This document shows positions 18,613-25,634 of a stretch of 64,000 nt of DNA, piece by piece. Location: positions 186,001-250,000 of the forward strand of contig CAWGKQ010000003.1 of assembly GCA_963823245.1 (NCBI GenBank), in the 5' to 3' direction. Made by a program: the position numbers and the translations under genes. The stretch is from JAWVFM01 sp963823245. GTDB lineage: Bacteria > Actinomycetota > Thermoleophilia > Solirubrobacterales > 70-9. Under the pieces are notes generated by a model. The model made no database searches and was not told the DNA's origin. It saw nothing but the letters and a program-made list of their open reading frames with translations. Position 1 is the first letter of the stretch; the number at the start of each line of letters is the position of its first letter.

Positions 18613-19698
18613 CTACCCCTCTTCGAGTGGCTCGAGCAGGCGCTCGTATTTGAAGTGTTGAGAGGAGACGTTGGCCATTGCGGCAATTCCGAGGCCGCGC
18701 TCCGGCCACAGGCGCATCACGGTCCCGTAGCCGCCCCCGCCGCCGAGGTGCTCGATATGGGTGCGGCCGCGCTCTGAGTCACGGTGACGACGGAACCAAC
18801 CGAGGCCGAGGTCGAATTTCTTGCCCGGCGTGGCGATCCTCTGCATCTCGGCGGTGCTCTCGGCCGAGAGGATCCGTGCTCCGTTGACCGCGCCGCCGCT
18901 GAGGTGAGCGCCAGCGAGGAGGGCGGCATCGCCAACCGGGCCGACGAGACCGCCGTAGGCGGAGCCGTCGAGGTAGAACGAGTTGAAGAGGCGCCACTTG
19001 CCCACCGACGACCCGAGGGCCCAGCGGGGAATGAGCAGGCGCAGTAATGGCAGCGCCGGATCGCGCCTGGGATGAGCTGCCTCGCTCGTATGCTCGGCGC
19101 CCGCCCGCTCGAAAGTGAAGCCGGTGGATGTCGCCCCGATCGGCTCCAGAACGCGCTCGACGACGTAGCGCTCGTACGGGATCTGCGCGACTTCGCTGAT
19201 CAGCTCGCCCAGTACGAGGTAGCCGATGTTCGAGTAAGCGGAGCGGTCGCCGGGCTCGAACCGTGGCTTGCCGTAGCGCTCGAGAAGTCGGACGACCATT
19301 TCCCGCGGCTCGGGGCCGGGTTGGTCGGCGCGGTGGATCCAGCGCAGCGGCGGCGGGTTGGCGATCCCGGAGCTGTGATTGAGGAGTTGTCGCACAGTGA
19401 TCCGGGCGTCGAGCGCCTCGAAGTCCGGAAGGTGGTCGCGTACCCGCGCGTCGAGGCCGACCGCTCCCGAGTCGACAAGCTGCATGACCGCCGTCGCCGT
19501 GGCGATCTTGGTCATCGAGAACCACAGGAACGCGGTCGCGGAATCGACCGGCCGGCCCGACGACGGCCTCGCGATTCCGGTCGACCCCTGCCACACGACC
19601 TCGCTTCCCTCCACCAGCGCCGCGACCGCGCCAGGCGCAGACACCCGGGCGAGGCGTTCGCTCAACGGTGCGCTGAGATCTGTCCGCGAGCGGGGCAT
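18613..19698 (-). CDS. Serine hydrolase of the class C beta-lactamase/penicillin-binding-protein fold
   Basis: The 361-residue product has the SxxK motif FSMTK (Ser61, Lys64), the YSN motif in RSAYSNIGYLVLGEL at about 156, and a late HLGGGGGYGTVMRLWPERG where the KTG equivalent is HLGG. It has no signal peptide, so it is probably a cytoplasmic esterase/peptidase of the ABC-type beta-lactamase family rather than a resistance enzyme. Substrate unknown. Start is ATG 19698. Confidence 0.88.
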   Translation of the reverse strand: MPRSRTDLSAPLSERLARVSAPGAVAALVEGSEVVWQGSTGIARPSSGRPVDSATAFLWFSMTKIATATAVMQLVDSGAVGLDARVRDHLPDFEALDARITVRQLLNHSSGIANPPPLRWIHRADQPGPEPREMVVRLLERYGKPRFEPGDRSAYSNIGYLVLGELISEVAQIPYERYVVERVLEPIGATSTGFTFERAGAEHTSEAAHPRRDPALPLLRLLIPRWALGSSVGKWRLFNSFYLDGSAYGGLVGPVGDAALLAGAHLSGGAVNGARILSAESTAEMQRIATPGKKFDLGLGWFRRHRDSERGRTHIEHLGGGGGYGTVMRLWPERGLGIAAMANVSSQHFKYERLLEPLEEG

Positions 19699-19767
19699 TC
19701 CTTAACTGCTCACGCCGAACCTATCCAACTGCTAAGACGCTGGAGCTAGGCCGCGAGGACCGCAACG

Positions 19768-20253
19768 ATGCTCCTAATTCCGGGTCCCCTTAAGAGGTGG
19801 ATGTACAGAGGCAACCGCCCGCACCGCGTGGCGAGCTTTCTCAATCGCAGATGGGCGAAGGTCGGATCGACCGGACGGGGCCCGAAGCACCTGGCGACGC
19901 TCGAGGTCCGTGGTCGTCGAAGCGGCCGTCCGCATTCGTTTCCGGTGATCGTCGCCGACTATGAAGGCCAGCGCTATCTCGTGGCCATGCTCGGAGAGGG
20001 CGCAAACTGGGTTGCCAACGTCCGCGCGGCCGGAGGCCATGCGGTCCTCCACAGCGGTCGCGACGAGACGGTCCGGCTCGAGGAGGTCGATGAGCGCGAC
20101 CGGGCGCCAATCCTGAAGCGCTATCTGGAGATAGCCCCAGCGGCCCGGCCGCACATCTCCGTCGATCGTCGAGCTCCCCACGCGGAGTTCGAGCGGACCG
20201 CCGGACGCTATCCCGTCTTCCATATCCGCCCTGATCCAGGCGCCATCGCCTGA
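19768..20253 (+). CDS. Deazaflavin (F420)-dependent nitroreductase-family protein (DUF385/Ddn-like)
   Basis: The 161-residue product has the split beta-barrel signature of the family: KHLATLEVRGRRSGRPHSFPVIVADYEGQRYLVAMLGEGANWVANVRAAGG at about 41-91, then a family-typical C-terminal HISVDR..P..EFE...GRYPVFHI. Such proteins reduce quinones or nitro compounds with F420H2 in actinobacteria. This supports an F420-using organism, but cofactor use here is inferred. It is divergent from the beta-lactamase-like gene across 69 bases. Confidence 0.85.
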   Translation: MLLIPGPLKRWMYRGNRPHRVASFLNRRWAKVGSTGRGPKHLATLEVRGRRSGRPHSFPVIVADYEGQRYLVAMLGEGANWVANVRAAGGHAVLHSGRDETVRLEEVDERDRAPILKRYLEIAPAARPHISVDRRAPHAEFERTAGRYPVFHIRPDPGAIA

Positions 20254-20544
20254 GATCCCGCATGTCAGGAACCGTCGACCCGTGATGCGCGCCGACGGAT
20301 CGTCGCCTTCTTCATCTCGCTGACGACGAACCAGCCGACGAGGTGTGAGGGTCGCCTCAGCCTGCCGCTTGAGGTTGAGCAGCTGCCGTCGTTGCATGCC
20401 GAAGTGGATCGGGCGCAATAGAAGGGCGAATAGCAGACCGAGGACGTAACGGTCGAAGCCAGCCCTGACCCGGGTGAGGGGGCTTGGGCGTGCTGTCACC
20501 ATCGCGGCTGTGTCGCTCACCCGCCACGTTGAGGCTCGATCGCG
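20254..20544. other. Interval with a possible minus-strand gene fragment
   Basis: A minus frame from about 20500 to 20256 reads FDRYVLGLLFALLLRPIHFGMQRRQLLNLKRQAE, which resembles the hydrophobic/basic C-terminus of SRPBCC-type proteins (compare the end of 17893-18537). No convincing start or body accompanies it, so I treat it as a possible remnant. No other structure is evident. Confidence 0.3.
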
Positions 20545-20871
20545 GTGAACACGCACCTGCTGATGTCCACGTTCCGGGTGTGGGTCCTGGAAATCGCGGT
20601 CTCCGGCTTCAACTACTTCGTTCTGATGCGGCGCGTGTACGAGCCGCGAGTGGGCGAGCTACGCGCGTACCGGATCGCGATGCTGACGCGGATCGCATAC
20701 ATTTTCCCGTTCGCGTACCTGCTGGTGGCGTGGGCCGACGTCGATACGGTGCCCGAGTTCCTCCTCGCCGGGACCTATTGGCTGCTCATGGTCCTGGCAT
20801 TCGAGTGGATCGGCAGCTTGACCCCGCTCTGCCGCGATTGCCACCGATCGGCAACGTACCCCGGCATCTGA
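20545..20871 (+). CDS. Small multi-span membrane protein, probably 3'-truncated
   Basis: Start is GTG 20545. The 108-residue product has three hydrophobic segments (VWVLEIAVSGFNYFVLM, IAYIFPFAYLLVAW, FLLAGTYWLLMVLAFEWIGSL) and the loop RRVYEPRVGELRAYRIAMLTRI. After FEWIGSL the frame turns into a polar, Cys/His-rich end (TPLCRDCHRSATYPGI) unlike the membrane part. Family members that I recall continue with one or two more spans, so a 3' truncation or junction near 20820 is likely. Function unknown. Confidence 0.6.
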   Translation: MNTHLLMSTFRVWVLEIAVSGFNYFVLMRRVYEPRVGELRAYRIAMLTRIAYIFPFAYLLVAWADVDTVPEFLLAGTYWLLMVLAFEWIGSLTPLCRDCHRSATYPGI

Positions 20872-20882
20872 CGGAACATCGC

Positions 20883-21284
20883 CTACTCCCGCAGCCCGGC
20901 CGCTTCGAGGGCTTCCTGCTCGCTGCGGAACATCGTCACCCGCGCGATCTTTCCGTCGATCACCGTGTAGAGGCTGGCGAAGGAGCGATCTACCGGGGCG
21001 CCGCTGCCTTTACCGCGTCCGGTCTCGCTCGCGACGGCCAACACCACCCCGGAGCCGAGATCGGTCACCCGGGCCACCTCGAACCGATACTCGGCGAACG
21101 CCCCGATCCAGCGGCGCATGAACTCCGCGATGCCCTCACGACCAAAGATCGCTTCCTCATCCCCGCCAGTGCGTGAGACATCCAAGACGGCGTGGGGATC
21201 GAAGAACGAGAGGGTGCGCTGTGCGTCCTGCGAGCGGAACGCCCCCAGGTGCGCCCGCACGACCTCGACTGCCTCCTGCGACAT
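20883..21284 (-). CDS. SnoaL-like (NTF2-fold) protein, copy A
   Basis: The 133-residue product starts MSQEAVEVVRAHLGAFRSQD and has the NTF2-like pattern LSFFDPHAVLDVSR, IFGREGIAEFMRRWIGAFAEY and ending DGKIARVTMFRSEQEALEAAGL. It is a paralogue of the neighbouring upstream gene, whose stop lies three bases before its start. Ligand or enzymatic role unknown; these pockets are versatile. Confidence 0.85.
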   Translation of the reverse strand: MSQEAVEVVRAHLGAFRSQDAQRTLSFFDPHAVLDVSRTGGDEEAIFGREGIAEFMRRWIGAFAEYRFEVARVTDLGSGVVLAVASETGRGKGSGAPVDRSFASLYTVIDGKIARVTMFRSEQEALEAAGLRE

Positions 21285-21287
21285 CGC

Positions 21288-21689
21288 CTACTCCGACAGC
21301 CCGGCGGCTTCGAGAGCGGATTGCTCGCTGTCGTAGTGCGTGATCCGGCCGATCTTGCCGTTGATCAACGTATAGACCAGCGCCCAGCGACTCTTAAATG
21401 GCACCCCGCTTCCCTTCCCCTGTCCCCGCTCGTGCTGCACGACGACGACGTCGTCATTCCCCGCCTCGAGGATCTTGTCGGGCTCAAGGATGTAATCGGT
21501 CCAGGTACCCCAGTAGTGGCGGTAGAACTCGATCGCGGCCTGCTTGCCTCGTATCAGCCCAGGACGATCCGGAATAAGCGGCCTTCGCGAGACGTCGACC
21601 TCGACGTCCTCGTCCAGCAGGTCGAAGAAGCCCGTTGGATCGCCTAGCCGGTACATGCCCCGGATGATCTCCACGTTCTCCTGCGACAT
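21288..21689 (-). CDS. SnoaL-like (NTF2-fold) protein, copy B
   Basis: The 133-residue product, MSQENVEIIRGMYRLGDPTG..., has the same length and the same frame landmarks as copy A, including ending DGKIGRITHYDSEQSALEAAGLSE (NGKIGRI in this copy). It is the upstream member of a tandem pair from a local duplication. The central region (YWGTWTDYILEPDKI) differs, so the two pockets have probably diverged. Start is ATG 21689. Confidence 0.85.
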   Translation of the reverse strand: MSQENVEIIRGMYRLGDPTGFFDLLDEDVEVDVSRRPLIPDRPGLIRGKQAAIEFYRHYWGTWTDYILEPDKILEAGNDDVVVVQHERGQGKGSGVPFKSRWALVYTLINGKIGRITHYDSEQSALEAAGLSE

Positions 21690-21822
21690 CGCCAGCGCAG
21701 TATCTCGCTAGGGGGAGCGCGGCGTTCTTGCGCGGCGCAGTCGGAGAGTGAGCCGGGCGCCAGCCCGAAAAGGAGGTCCGTAACGGCTGCGGACCGGCTC
21801 GACCCAGGGGGCCGGAAATCAC

Positions 21823-21847
21823 GAGGGCGGCTTCTGGAGCCGCCCTC
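21823..21847 (-). terminator. Probable intrinsic terminator of the gene at 21895-22218
   Basis: GAGGGCGGCT (21823-21832) and AGCCGCCCTC (21838-21847) form a perfect 10-bp stem around a five-base loop. Read on the minus strand, it lies 48 bases after the stop of the secreted-protein gene and is followed by GTGATTTCC, with a short T-run. Confidence 0.6.
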
Positions 21848-21894
21848 GCGTCTGACACGGTCGGATTGCTGTCGGTCGCCGACAGCTTGGAGTG

Positions 21895-22218
21895 TCAGCT
21901 ACGACGATCGATCTTGGTGGCGATCCAACCGCCGCTGTTGTGCTTCGCGTGGACCTCGACCTTGAGGCCGGGCTTCAGCGCCGAGAACCCGCTCAGGTGC
22001 TCGTACTTGGTCTTGCCGTTGATCGCGAAGCGAATCTTGCCGCGAGACTTCGTATCGACCTTGACGCTCTTGGGGCTGGTCTGCGTCGAGACCACCTTCC
22101 CCTTGAAGTCGTCGGTCTTCGACGCCATCGCCGCCGGAACCGCAATCGCCGCCAGGCTAAGCGCCGCGATGAATGCGAGCGCTCCACCCGCCAGCCTTCT
22201 CCTGAAACTGCCTCTCAT
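21895..22218 (-). CDS. Small secreted protein (DUF5666-like beta-barrel domain)
   Basis: I choose ATG 22218 because AAAGGAG lies at proper distance; GTG 22224 is in frame but overlaps the Shine-Dalgarno region. The 107-residue product has a signal peptide (RRRLAGGALAFIAALSLAAIAVPAAMA). Its small domain DFKGKVVSTQTSPKSVKVDTKSRGKIRFAINGKTKYEHLSGFSALKPGLKVEVHAKH resembles the OB-like DUF5666 pattern. Function unknown. Confidence 0.75.
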   Translation of the reverse strand: MRGSFRRRLAGGALAFIAALSLAAIAVPAAMASKTDDFKGKVVSTQTSPKSVKVDTKSRGKIRFAINGKTKYEHLSGFSALKPGLKVEVHAKHNSGGWIATKIDRRS

Positions 22219-22348
22219 GATCACTCCTTTCGTGGGAGGCTTTGTGTCACGAGGCAGTCTCGATGGAGGCCACCAAGGCGAAACCGAGGCTCGGGCAAGG
22301 GTTGGGTTAGGAGATCCCGAACCGAGGCGGGCCGTTCGGATCGCCGAG

Positions 22349-22672
22349 CTACGGAGCTCGCCGAGTCTGACCGTTGGCCTCCGCCAGCGGGTCCCGCACG
22401 ACCTGAGCGAGGACCCGGCTACCGTCCGGCCGAATCACGATGCACCCGATCGCGCCGGGGATCAGCGGGGCCAGGCTCCCGACCGCGTGCACGTCGTCGC
22501 CGTAGTTGACGAGGAAGGCACCGTCGCCGCCATCGAAGCCGGCACCATCGACGAGTAGCGCCTCGGCGCCATCGTCGAGTGTGGTCCAACTGATTGAGTG
22601 CTCGTCGAGGTCAAGCTCGGGAAGCCGGTCGGCGAGCCGGTCGAGCAGCTCAAGGCGGTCGGCGTCACTCAT
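22349..22672 (-). CDS. Hypothetical acidic protein of 107 residues
   Basis: Start is ATG 22672, overlapping the TGA of the preceding 51-residue ORF (ATGAGTGA), which suggests coupling. The product is acidic at the N-terminus (MSDADRLELLDRLADRLPELDLDEHS) and then beta-rich (ALLVDGAGFDGGDGAFLVNYGDDVHAVGSL, GAIGCIVIRPDGSRVLAQVV). I recognise no family. It lies in a small accessory cluster between the 21895 gene and tRNA-His. Confidence 0.55.
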   Translation of the reverse strand: MSDADRLELLDRLADRLPELDLDEHSISWTTLDDGAEALLVDGAGFDGGDGAFLVNYGDDVHAVGSLAPLIPGAIGCIVIRPDGSRVLAQVVRDPLAEANGQTRRAP

Positions 22673-22820
22673 CGTCGTTGGCCCTCAGCAAGAGCAGGTC
22701 GCCGTGCAAGCTGTCGATCAGCTCGCGCAGTTCGAGGTCGGGACGTTGGTCCGCAAGCTGCGCGGTGTCGCTGGCGAACTCGATCAGCCGCCGCATCTGG
22801 ATGCTCTCGGCGACCGACAC
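22665..22820 (-). CDS. Small helical protein of 51 residues, coupled to the next gene
   Basis: A frame from GTG 22820 to TGA 22665-22667 encodes SVAESIQMRRLIEFASDTAQLADQ followed by RPDLELRELIDSLHGDLLLLRANDDE, a clean amphipathic helical composition unlike the Arg-rich shadows in other frames. Its end overlaps the start of the 22349-22672 gene by four or more bases. The Shine-Dalgarno signal is weak. No family recognised. Confidence 0.45.
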   Translation of the reverse strand: MSVAESIQMRRLIEFASDTAQLADQRPDLELRELIDSLHGDLLLLRANDDE

Positions 22821-22838
22821 GGTGATCGTCCGCTGTCA

Positions 22839-23132
22839 TCACTTCGATTCCGGCGCCGGCGTCGGCGGTCGTCGAAGGCTCTCGGGATCGACGTGGCGGA
22901 CCGTCACTTCCGCGCCGGCCTTCGCCCCTCCATCGAGCCACGCCCTCGACTCGTGGGCCTTGATCCCAAGCCTCTTGATGCAGCCGGCGCAGGCGTGCTT
23001 TCGATCATCGGGCCGGTAGGCGATCGAGCCGATCGCCCCGCAGTGCGAGCACCGCTTGTTCCAAGCCTTCGGGGTGAGCCAGTAGTGCCGCCGAGCCCGT
23101 GCGGCGTTGCGACTCTTGGTCGTCGTCTTCAT
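22839..23132 (-). CDS. Small zinc-ribbon-like protein
   Basis: Start is ATG 23132 behind AGGAGGAGAAG. The 97-residue basic product (MKTTTKSRNAARARRHYWLTPKAWNKRCSHCG) carries CSHC at about 28-31 and CAGC at about 48-51, a four-Cys zinc-ribbon arrangement, then a Pro/Glu-rich tail. This suggests nucleic-acid or protein binding. It is typical of accessory or phage-derived regions; tRNA-His lies about 430 bases away. Confidence 0.65.
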   Translation of the reverse strand: MKTTTKSRNAARARRHYWLTPKAWNKRCSHCGAIGSIAYRPDDRKHACAGCIKRLGIKAHESRAWLDGGAKAGAEVTVRHVDPESLRRPPTPAPESK

Positions 23133-23558
23133 CTTCTCCTCCCTGCCGGTGGGGCTTCTGGGTTGGGTAGGGAGGGCTGCGTCTTGTGGAGACACAACCC
23201 TCTTTGCCTGACTGCCGTACGGGGCACGGGGTGGTCTAGGCATGGGCGGGCAGTCGGTCGATAGCCGCCACGTCCGTCCCCGCCCGATCGCGCGGGTACA
23301 ACCTCCGTCCTCGACTGCCTAAGCGTCCGCCCCATCGCATCGGGAAGGGCGCCGTGGTGGACCCGATCGCAACTTCGAGTCCTGGTTCGCGCTGGATTGG
23401 GCTCGGCGGGCGCACGCCGTTCGACCGGGCTACCGGGCATCCGCCGGCTACTCGATCGCGGCTCCGCAGAGAGGAATGGACCCCAATTGGACCCCAGGAG
23501 CGGGGTCACGAGGAAGGCGTCGGCGGCGGAACCCGCTCCTATGCAGGAGCTTCGAGAG
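23133..23558. other. Gap of 426 bases on the 3' side of tRNA-His
   Basis: No convincing gene is present on either strand. Features seen: a tandem TGGACCCCAAT/TGGACCCCAGG repeat near 23479-23500 and a short hairpin-like GCTCCTATGCAGGAGC at 23534-23549. Because it lies just 3' of a tRNA gene and beside small unknown genes, it could be the scar of an integrated element. No second copy of the tRNA end was seen. Confidence 0.4.
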
Positions 23559-23632
23559 GGTGAGCGAGGGGACTCGAACCCCCGACCGCCTGGACCACAA
23601 CCAGGAGCTCTACCAGCTGAGCTACGCCCACC
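23559..23632 (-). tRNA. tRNA-His (anticodon GTG)
   Basis: The minus strand folds into a cloverleaf. The acceptor stem GTGGGCG pairs with CGCTCAC (one G-T pair). The D arm is AGCTCAGCTGGTAGAGCT, and the anticodon stem CCTGG/CCAGG encloses TTGTGGT. The T arm contains GGTTCGAGTCCCC. An extra 5' G at 23632 faces a C discriminator at 23559, the expected His identity pair G-1:C73. CCA is not encoded. Confidence 0.93.
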
Positions 23633-23655
23633 GCGTGAGCCCCAATGTAGCGCCG

Positions 23656-23958
23656 TTACGAGGCGATCGAGCGGATCGCGCACCAGGCGACGTTCATGTC
23701 AACCCGCGCGCCGCGGAAAGGCACACCCTCGGCCTCGAGCAGGCGGCGCTGGCGCTCGCCCTTCGCCAATGAGCCGTCGGCTCGGACAACGCGCTGCCAT
23801 GGAACAGCCGGATCGCGGGCGGCGGCCATAACCGCGCCGGCGAAACGTGGCGCCTCCGGGCAGAGGTCGCCGTAGGTCGCGACGAAGCCGGGTGGGATCG
23901 CGCGAACGCGCTCGAGGACGAGCTCGGCGCGGTCGTTGGTGGCGGGGAGCTCAGCCAC
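23656..23958 (-). CDS. Alkyltransferase-like (ATL) protein of the MGMT family
   Basis: The 100-residue product aligns with the DNA-binding ATase domain: ERVRAIPPGFVATYGDL, APRFAGAVMAAARDPAVPWQRVVRADGSL. The acceptor motif PCHRV is replaced by PWQRVV (Trp for Cys). It is therefore an alkyltransferase-like protein that binds O6-alkylguanine and flags it for nucleotide excision repair rather than demethylating it. Its start overlaps the end of the next upstream gene by eight bases. A true Ogt is encoded at 10048-10683. Confidence 0.88.
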   Translation of the reverse strand: MAELPATNDRAELVLERVRAIPPGFVATYGDLCPEAPRFAGAVMAAARDPAVPWQRVVRADGSLAKGERQRRLLEAEGVPFRGARVDMNVAWCAIRSIAS

Positions 23959-24235
23959 GCTCGCTCACGCGGAGCAGCCGTTCGGCGCCGGCGACGCGCT
24001 CGCGCTCACCGGTCGGGAGCGTGACGTAGACGGCGCCCTCGCGCTCCAGCTGCTCGCCAGGATTCATGAAGGTGATGCCGACCAGGCGCTCGTCCTCGTC
24101 GAGCCGCCAGATATGGTCCTCAGGCGACCGCTCGCGCCGGCCGGTCGGCGGGCCGGTGATGCCAACCTCGAGCACGTCGCTGGGGGCGTCGTAGGTCGAG
24201 TAGCTGAAGGTATGCCTGCCGATGCGAACCGCCAT
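23951..24235 (-). CDS. DUF2283-like small protein
   Basis: The 94-residue product (MAVRIGRHTFSYSTYDAPSDVLEVGIT..., then DHIWRLDEDERLVGITFMNPGEQLEREG) has the DUF2283 pattern of Y...DVLYV..., then D.DGRLVGI, here with the extended form found in actinobacteria. Function unknown. It overlaps the ATL gene and begins eight bases from tRNA-Arg. Confidence 0.7.
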   Translation of the reverse strand: MAVRIGRHTFSYSTYDAPSDVLEVGITGPPTGRRERSPEDHIWRLDEDERLVGITFMNPGEQLEREGAVYVTLPTGERERVAGAERLLRVSERG

Positions 24236-24242
24236 TAGACAG

Positions 24243-24316
24243 CACCCCGGGCAGGACTCGAACCTGCGACCTGCTGCTTAGAAGGCAGCTGCTCTATCCA
24301 GCTGAGCTACCGGGGC
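24243..24316 (-). tRNA. tRNA-Arg (anticodon TCT)
   Basis: The minus strand gives a cloverleaf. The acceptor stem GCCCCGG pairs with CCGGGGT (first pair G-T). The D arm is AGCTCAGCTGGATAGAGC, and the anticodon stem GCTGC/GCAGC encloses CTTCTAA, anticodon TCT. The T arm is CGCAGGTTCGAGTCCTGC; the discriminator is G. CCA is not encoded. Confidence 0.92.
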
Positions 24317-24359
24317 GTGGTCTGATTATGGCCTCGCGGCAAGCGGTTCCGCGCGGGGG

Positions 24360-24440
24360 GGTCAGTCGGCGGACGGTCGCATAGAGCTCGGCGACTGCGC
24401 CGTCGGAGTCCTCCTCGGGCACCGTCTTTACGAAGGTCAT
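24360..24440 (-). pseudogene. 5' fragment of a carboxymuconolactone-decarboxylase/peroxidase-related gene
   Basis: ATG 24440 opens MTFVKTVPEEDSDGAVAELYATVRRL, the characteristic first 25 residues of AhpD/CMD peroxidase-related proteins. Homology then stops and the frame runs into tRNA-Arg. The start overlaps the TGA of the antitoxin-like gene, so an intact gene was probably the second member of an operon before deletion at the tRNA boundary. Confidence 0.5.
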
Positions 24441-24718
24441 GGGCGCTCGCGCTGACCGCCGTGCGCTTGGCCGCCGTCCTCTTGACGGTGCTTGCCTCCG
24501 TCCCGCTCCGTCCCGCCGGCCTTCGCCGCCTCGCGCTCGTCGGGACCAGCTGCCCCCGGGTCCTTGATCGCCTTCGCCGCCTCCTTCGCCTTGTCCGAGA
24601 GGCTGCCCTTGCTGCTGAAGATGCCCTTGAGCTCCTGGGCGTCCTCCTTGACGCTCTCCGTGCCGCCGCGCTTGTCGACCACCTTCTTCGCCTGGTCGGT
24701 GAGCTTCTTGAAGTCCAT
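24437..24718 (-). CDS. MT0933-type antitoxin-like small protein
   Basis: The 93-residue product begins MDFKKLTDQAKKVVDKRGGTESVKEDAQELKGIFSSKGSLSDKAKEAAKAIKD, the pattern of the MT0933-like (Rv0909-type) antitoxin family, and ends in a Gly/Gln/His-rich disordered tail. No toxin gene is visible next to it. Many family members in high-GC actinobacteria occur alone, so antitoxin activity is not established. Confidence 0.65.
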   Translation of the reverse strand: MDFKKLTDQAKKVVDKRGGTESVKEDAQELKGIFSSKGSLSDKAKEAAKAIKDPGAAGPDEREAAKAGGTERDGGKHRQEDGGQAHGGQRERP

Positions 24719-24788
24719 CGCAAACTCTCCTCGTCGCGTTCAACCCGGACTCTACGCCGTGCGATCGCGCCACGATTCCGACCTATTA

Positions 24789-25482
24789 ATGTGGGAACAT
24801 GTGTTCGTAGTGGCCTATCCCTCCTACCTCCGTGAGAAGGCTCGCAAGCTGAGGGGCGAGAAGGGTCTGACGATCGACGAGCTCGCCGAGTGCCTCGCCC
24901 TTTCACGCTCGACGATCTACTACTGGGTGCGCGACGTGCCAATCGAGCGGGACCACGGATCGCCTGTGGCTCGGGAGGCGCGACGCGCTGCGTCCATGGT
25001 GAACAGGGAGAAGCATCGACTGATGCGCGAGGACGCCTACTGGGAAGGACGGAACACTTTCGCGGGGCTAGCCAAGGACTCCACGTTTCGCGACTTCGTG
25101 AACCTCTACATAGCTGAGGGCTACAAGCGAAACCGCAACAGGGTCGCGATCTGCAATTCGGATCCCGGCCTCATGCGGCTCGCGCATCGTTGGATGCGCA
25201 CGCTCGCGACGAACAAGCTCCGGTACGCAGTCCAGTGCCACCGGGATCAGGATCCTGAGTACCTTCAGCGCTTCTGGGCGTTCGCGTTTCCCGGCGTCGA
25301 CCCAGCCCAGATCCACCTTCAGCCTAAAGTCCAACAGCGGGGAGTTGAAGGGCCGCAATTGGCGATCTCGCTGGGGAGTCTTGACGGTCAGCGCGGACGA
25401 CACGCATTTCCGGATGCGCCTTGAGGGGTGGATTGATGAGCTTCGGCATCGCTGGTTAGACTCGGCCGACCCCGGGGCGTAG
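24789..25482 (+). CDS. HTH protein with LAGLIDADG-like region, one frame break, overlapping tRNA-Pro
   Basis: The product has an N-terminal HTH (YPSYLREKARKLRGEKGLTIDELAECLALSRSTIYYWVRDVPI) and a second domain, FRDFVNLYIAEGYKRNRNRVAICNSDPGLMRLAHRWMR. The Y-I-A-E-G segment followed by NSDP resembles a single LAGLIDADG-type unit of homing-endonuclease-like proteins. A frame change at CCTAAAGTCC (about 25325) restores KSNSGELKGRNWRSRWGVLTVSADDTHFRMRL, to TAG 25480-25482. Start could be ATG 24789 or GTG 24801/24810; a TATTAAT box at 24784 and lack of Shine-Dalgarno suggest a leaderless transcript. The last ten bases are the 5' end of tRNA-Pro. Confidence 0.7.
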
Positions 25483-25548
25483 CGAAGCCTGGTCATCGCA
25501 TTCGGTTTGGGGCCGAAAGATCGCCGGTTCGAATCCGGCCGCCCCGAT
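25473..25548 (+). tRNA. tRNA-Pro (anticodon TGG)
   Basis: The acceptor stem CGGGGCG/CGCCCCG is perfect. The D region is TAGCGAAGCCTGGTCATCGC, the anticodon stem TTCGG/CCGAA encloses TTTGGGG (anticodon TGG), the T arm is GCCGGTTCGAATCCGGC and the discriminator is A. The first ten bases overlap the 3' end of the HTH/LAGLIDADG-like gene on the same strand. CCA is not encoded. Confidence 0.93.
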
Positions 25549-25634
25549 TGACCGGCCAGCGGGCAGCGCTACTGAGCCGTTGAGGACTTTGGCCGTCGGC
25601 CGACCCTGGCCCACGTGACGTAGGGTGCCCCTCG

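Noticed and set aside
23479..23500. TGGACCCC tandem as an integrase gene tail
   Set aside because: No recombinase motifs (R..HxxR..Y) are found upstream on either strand.
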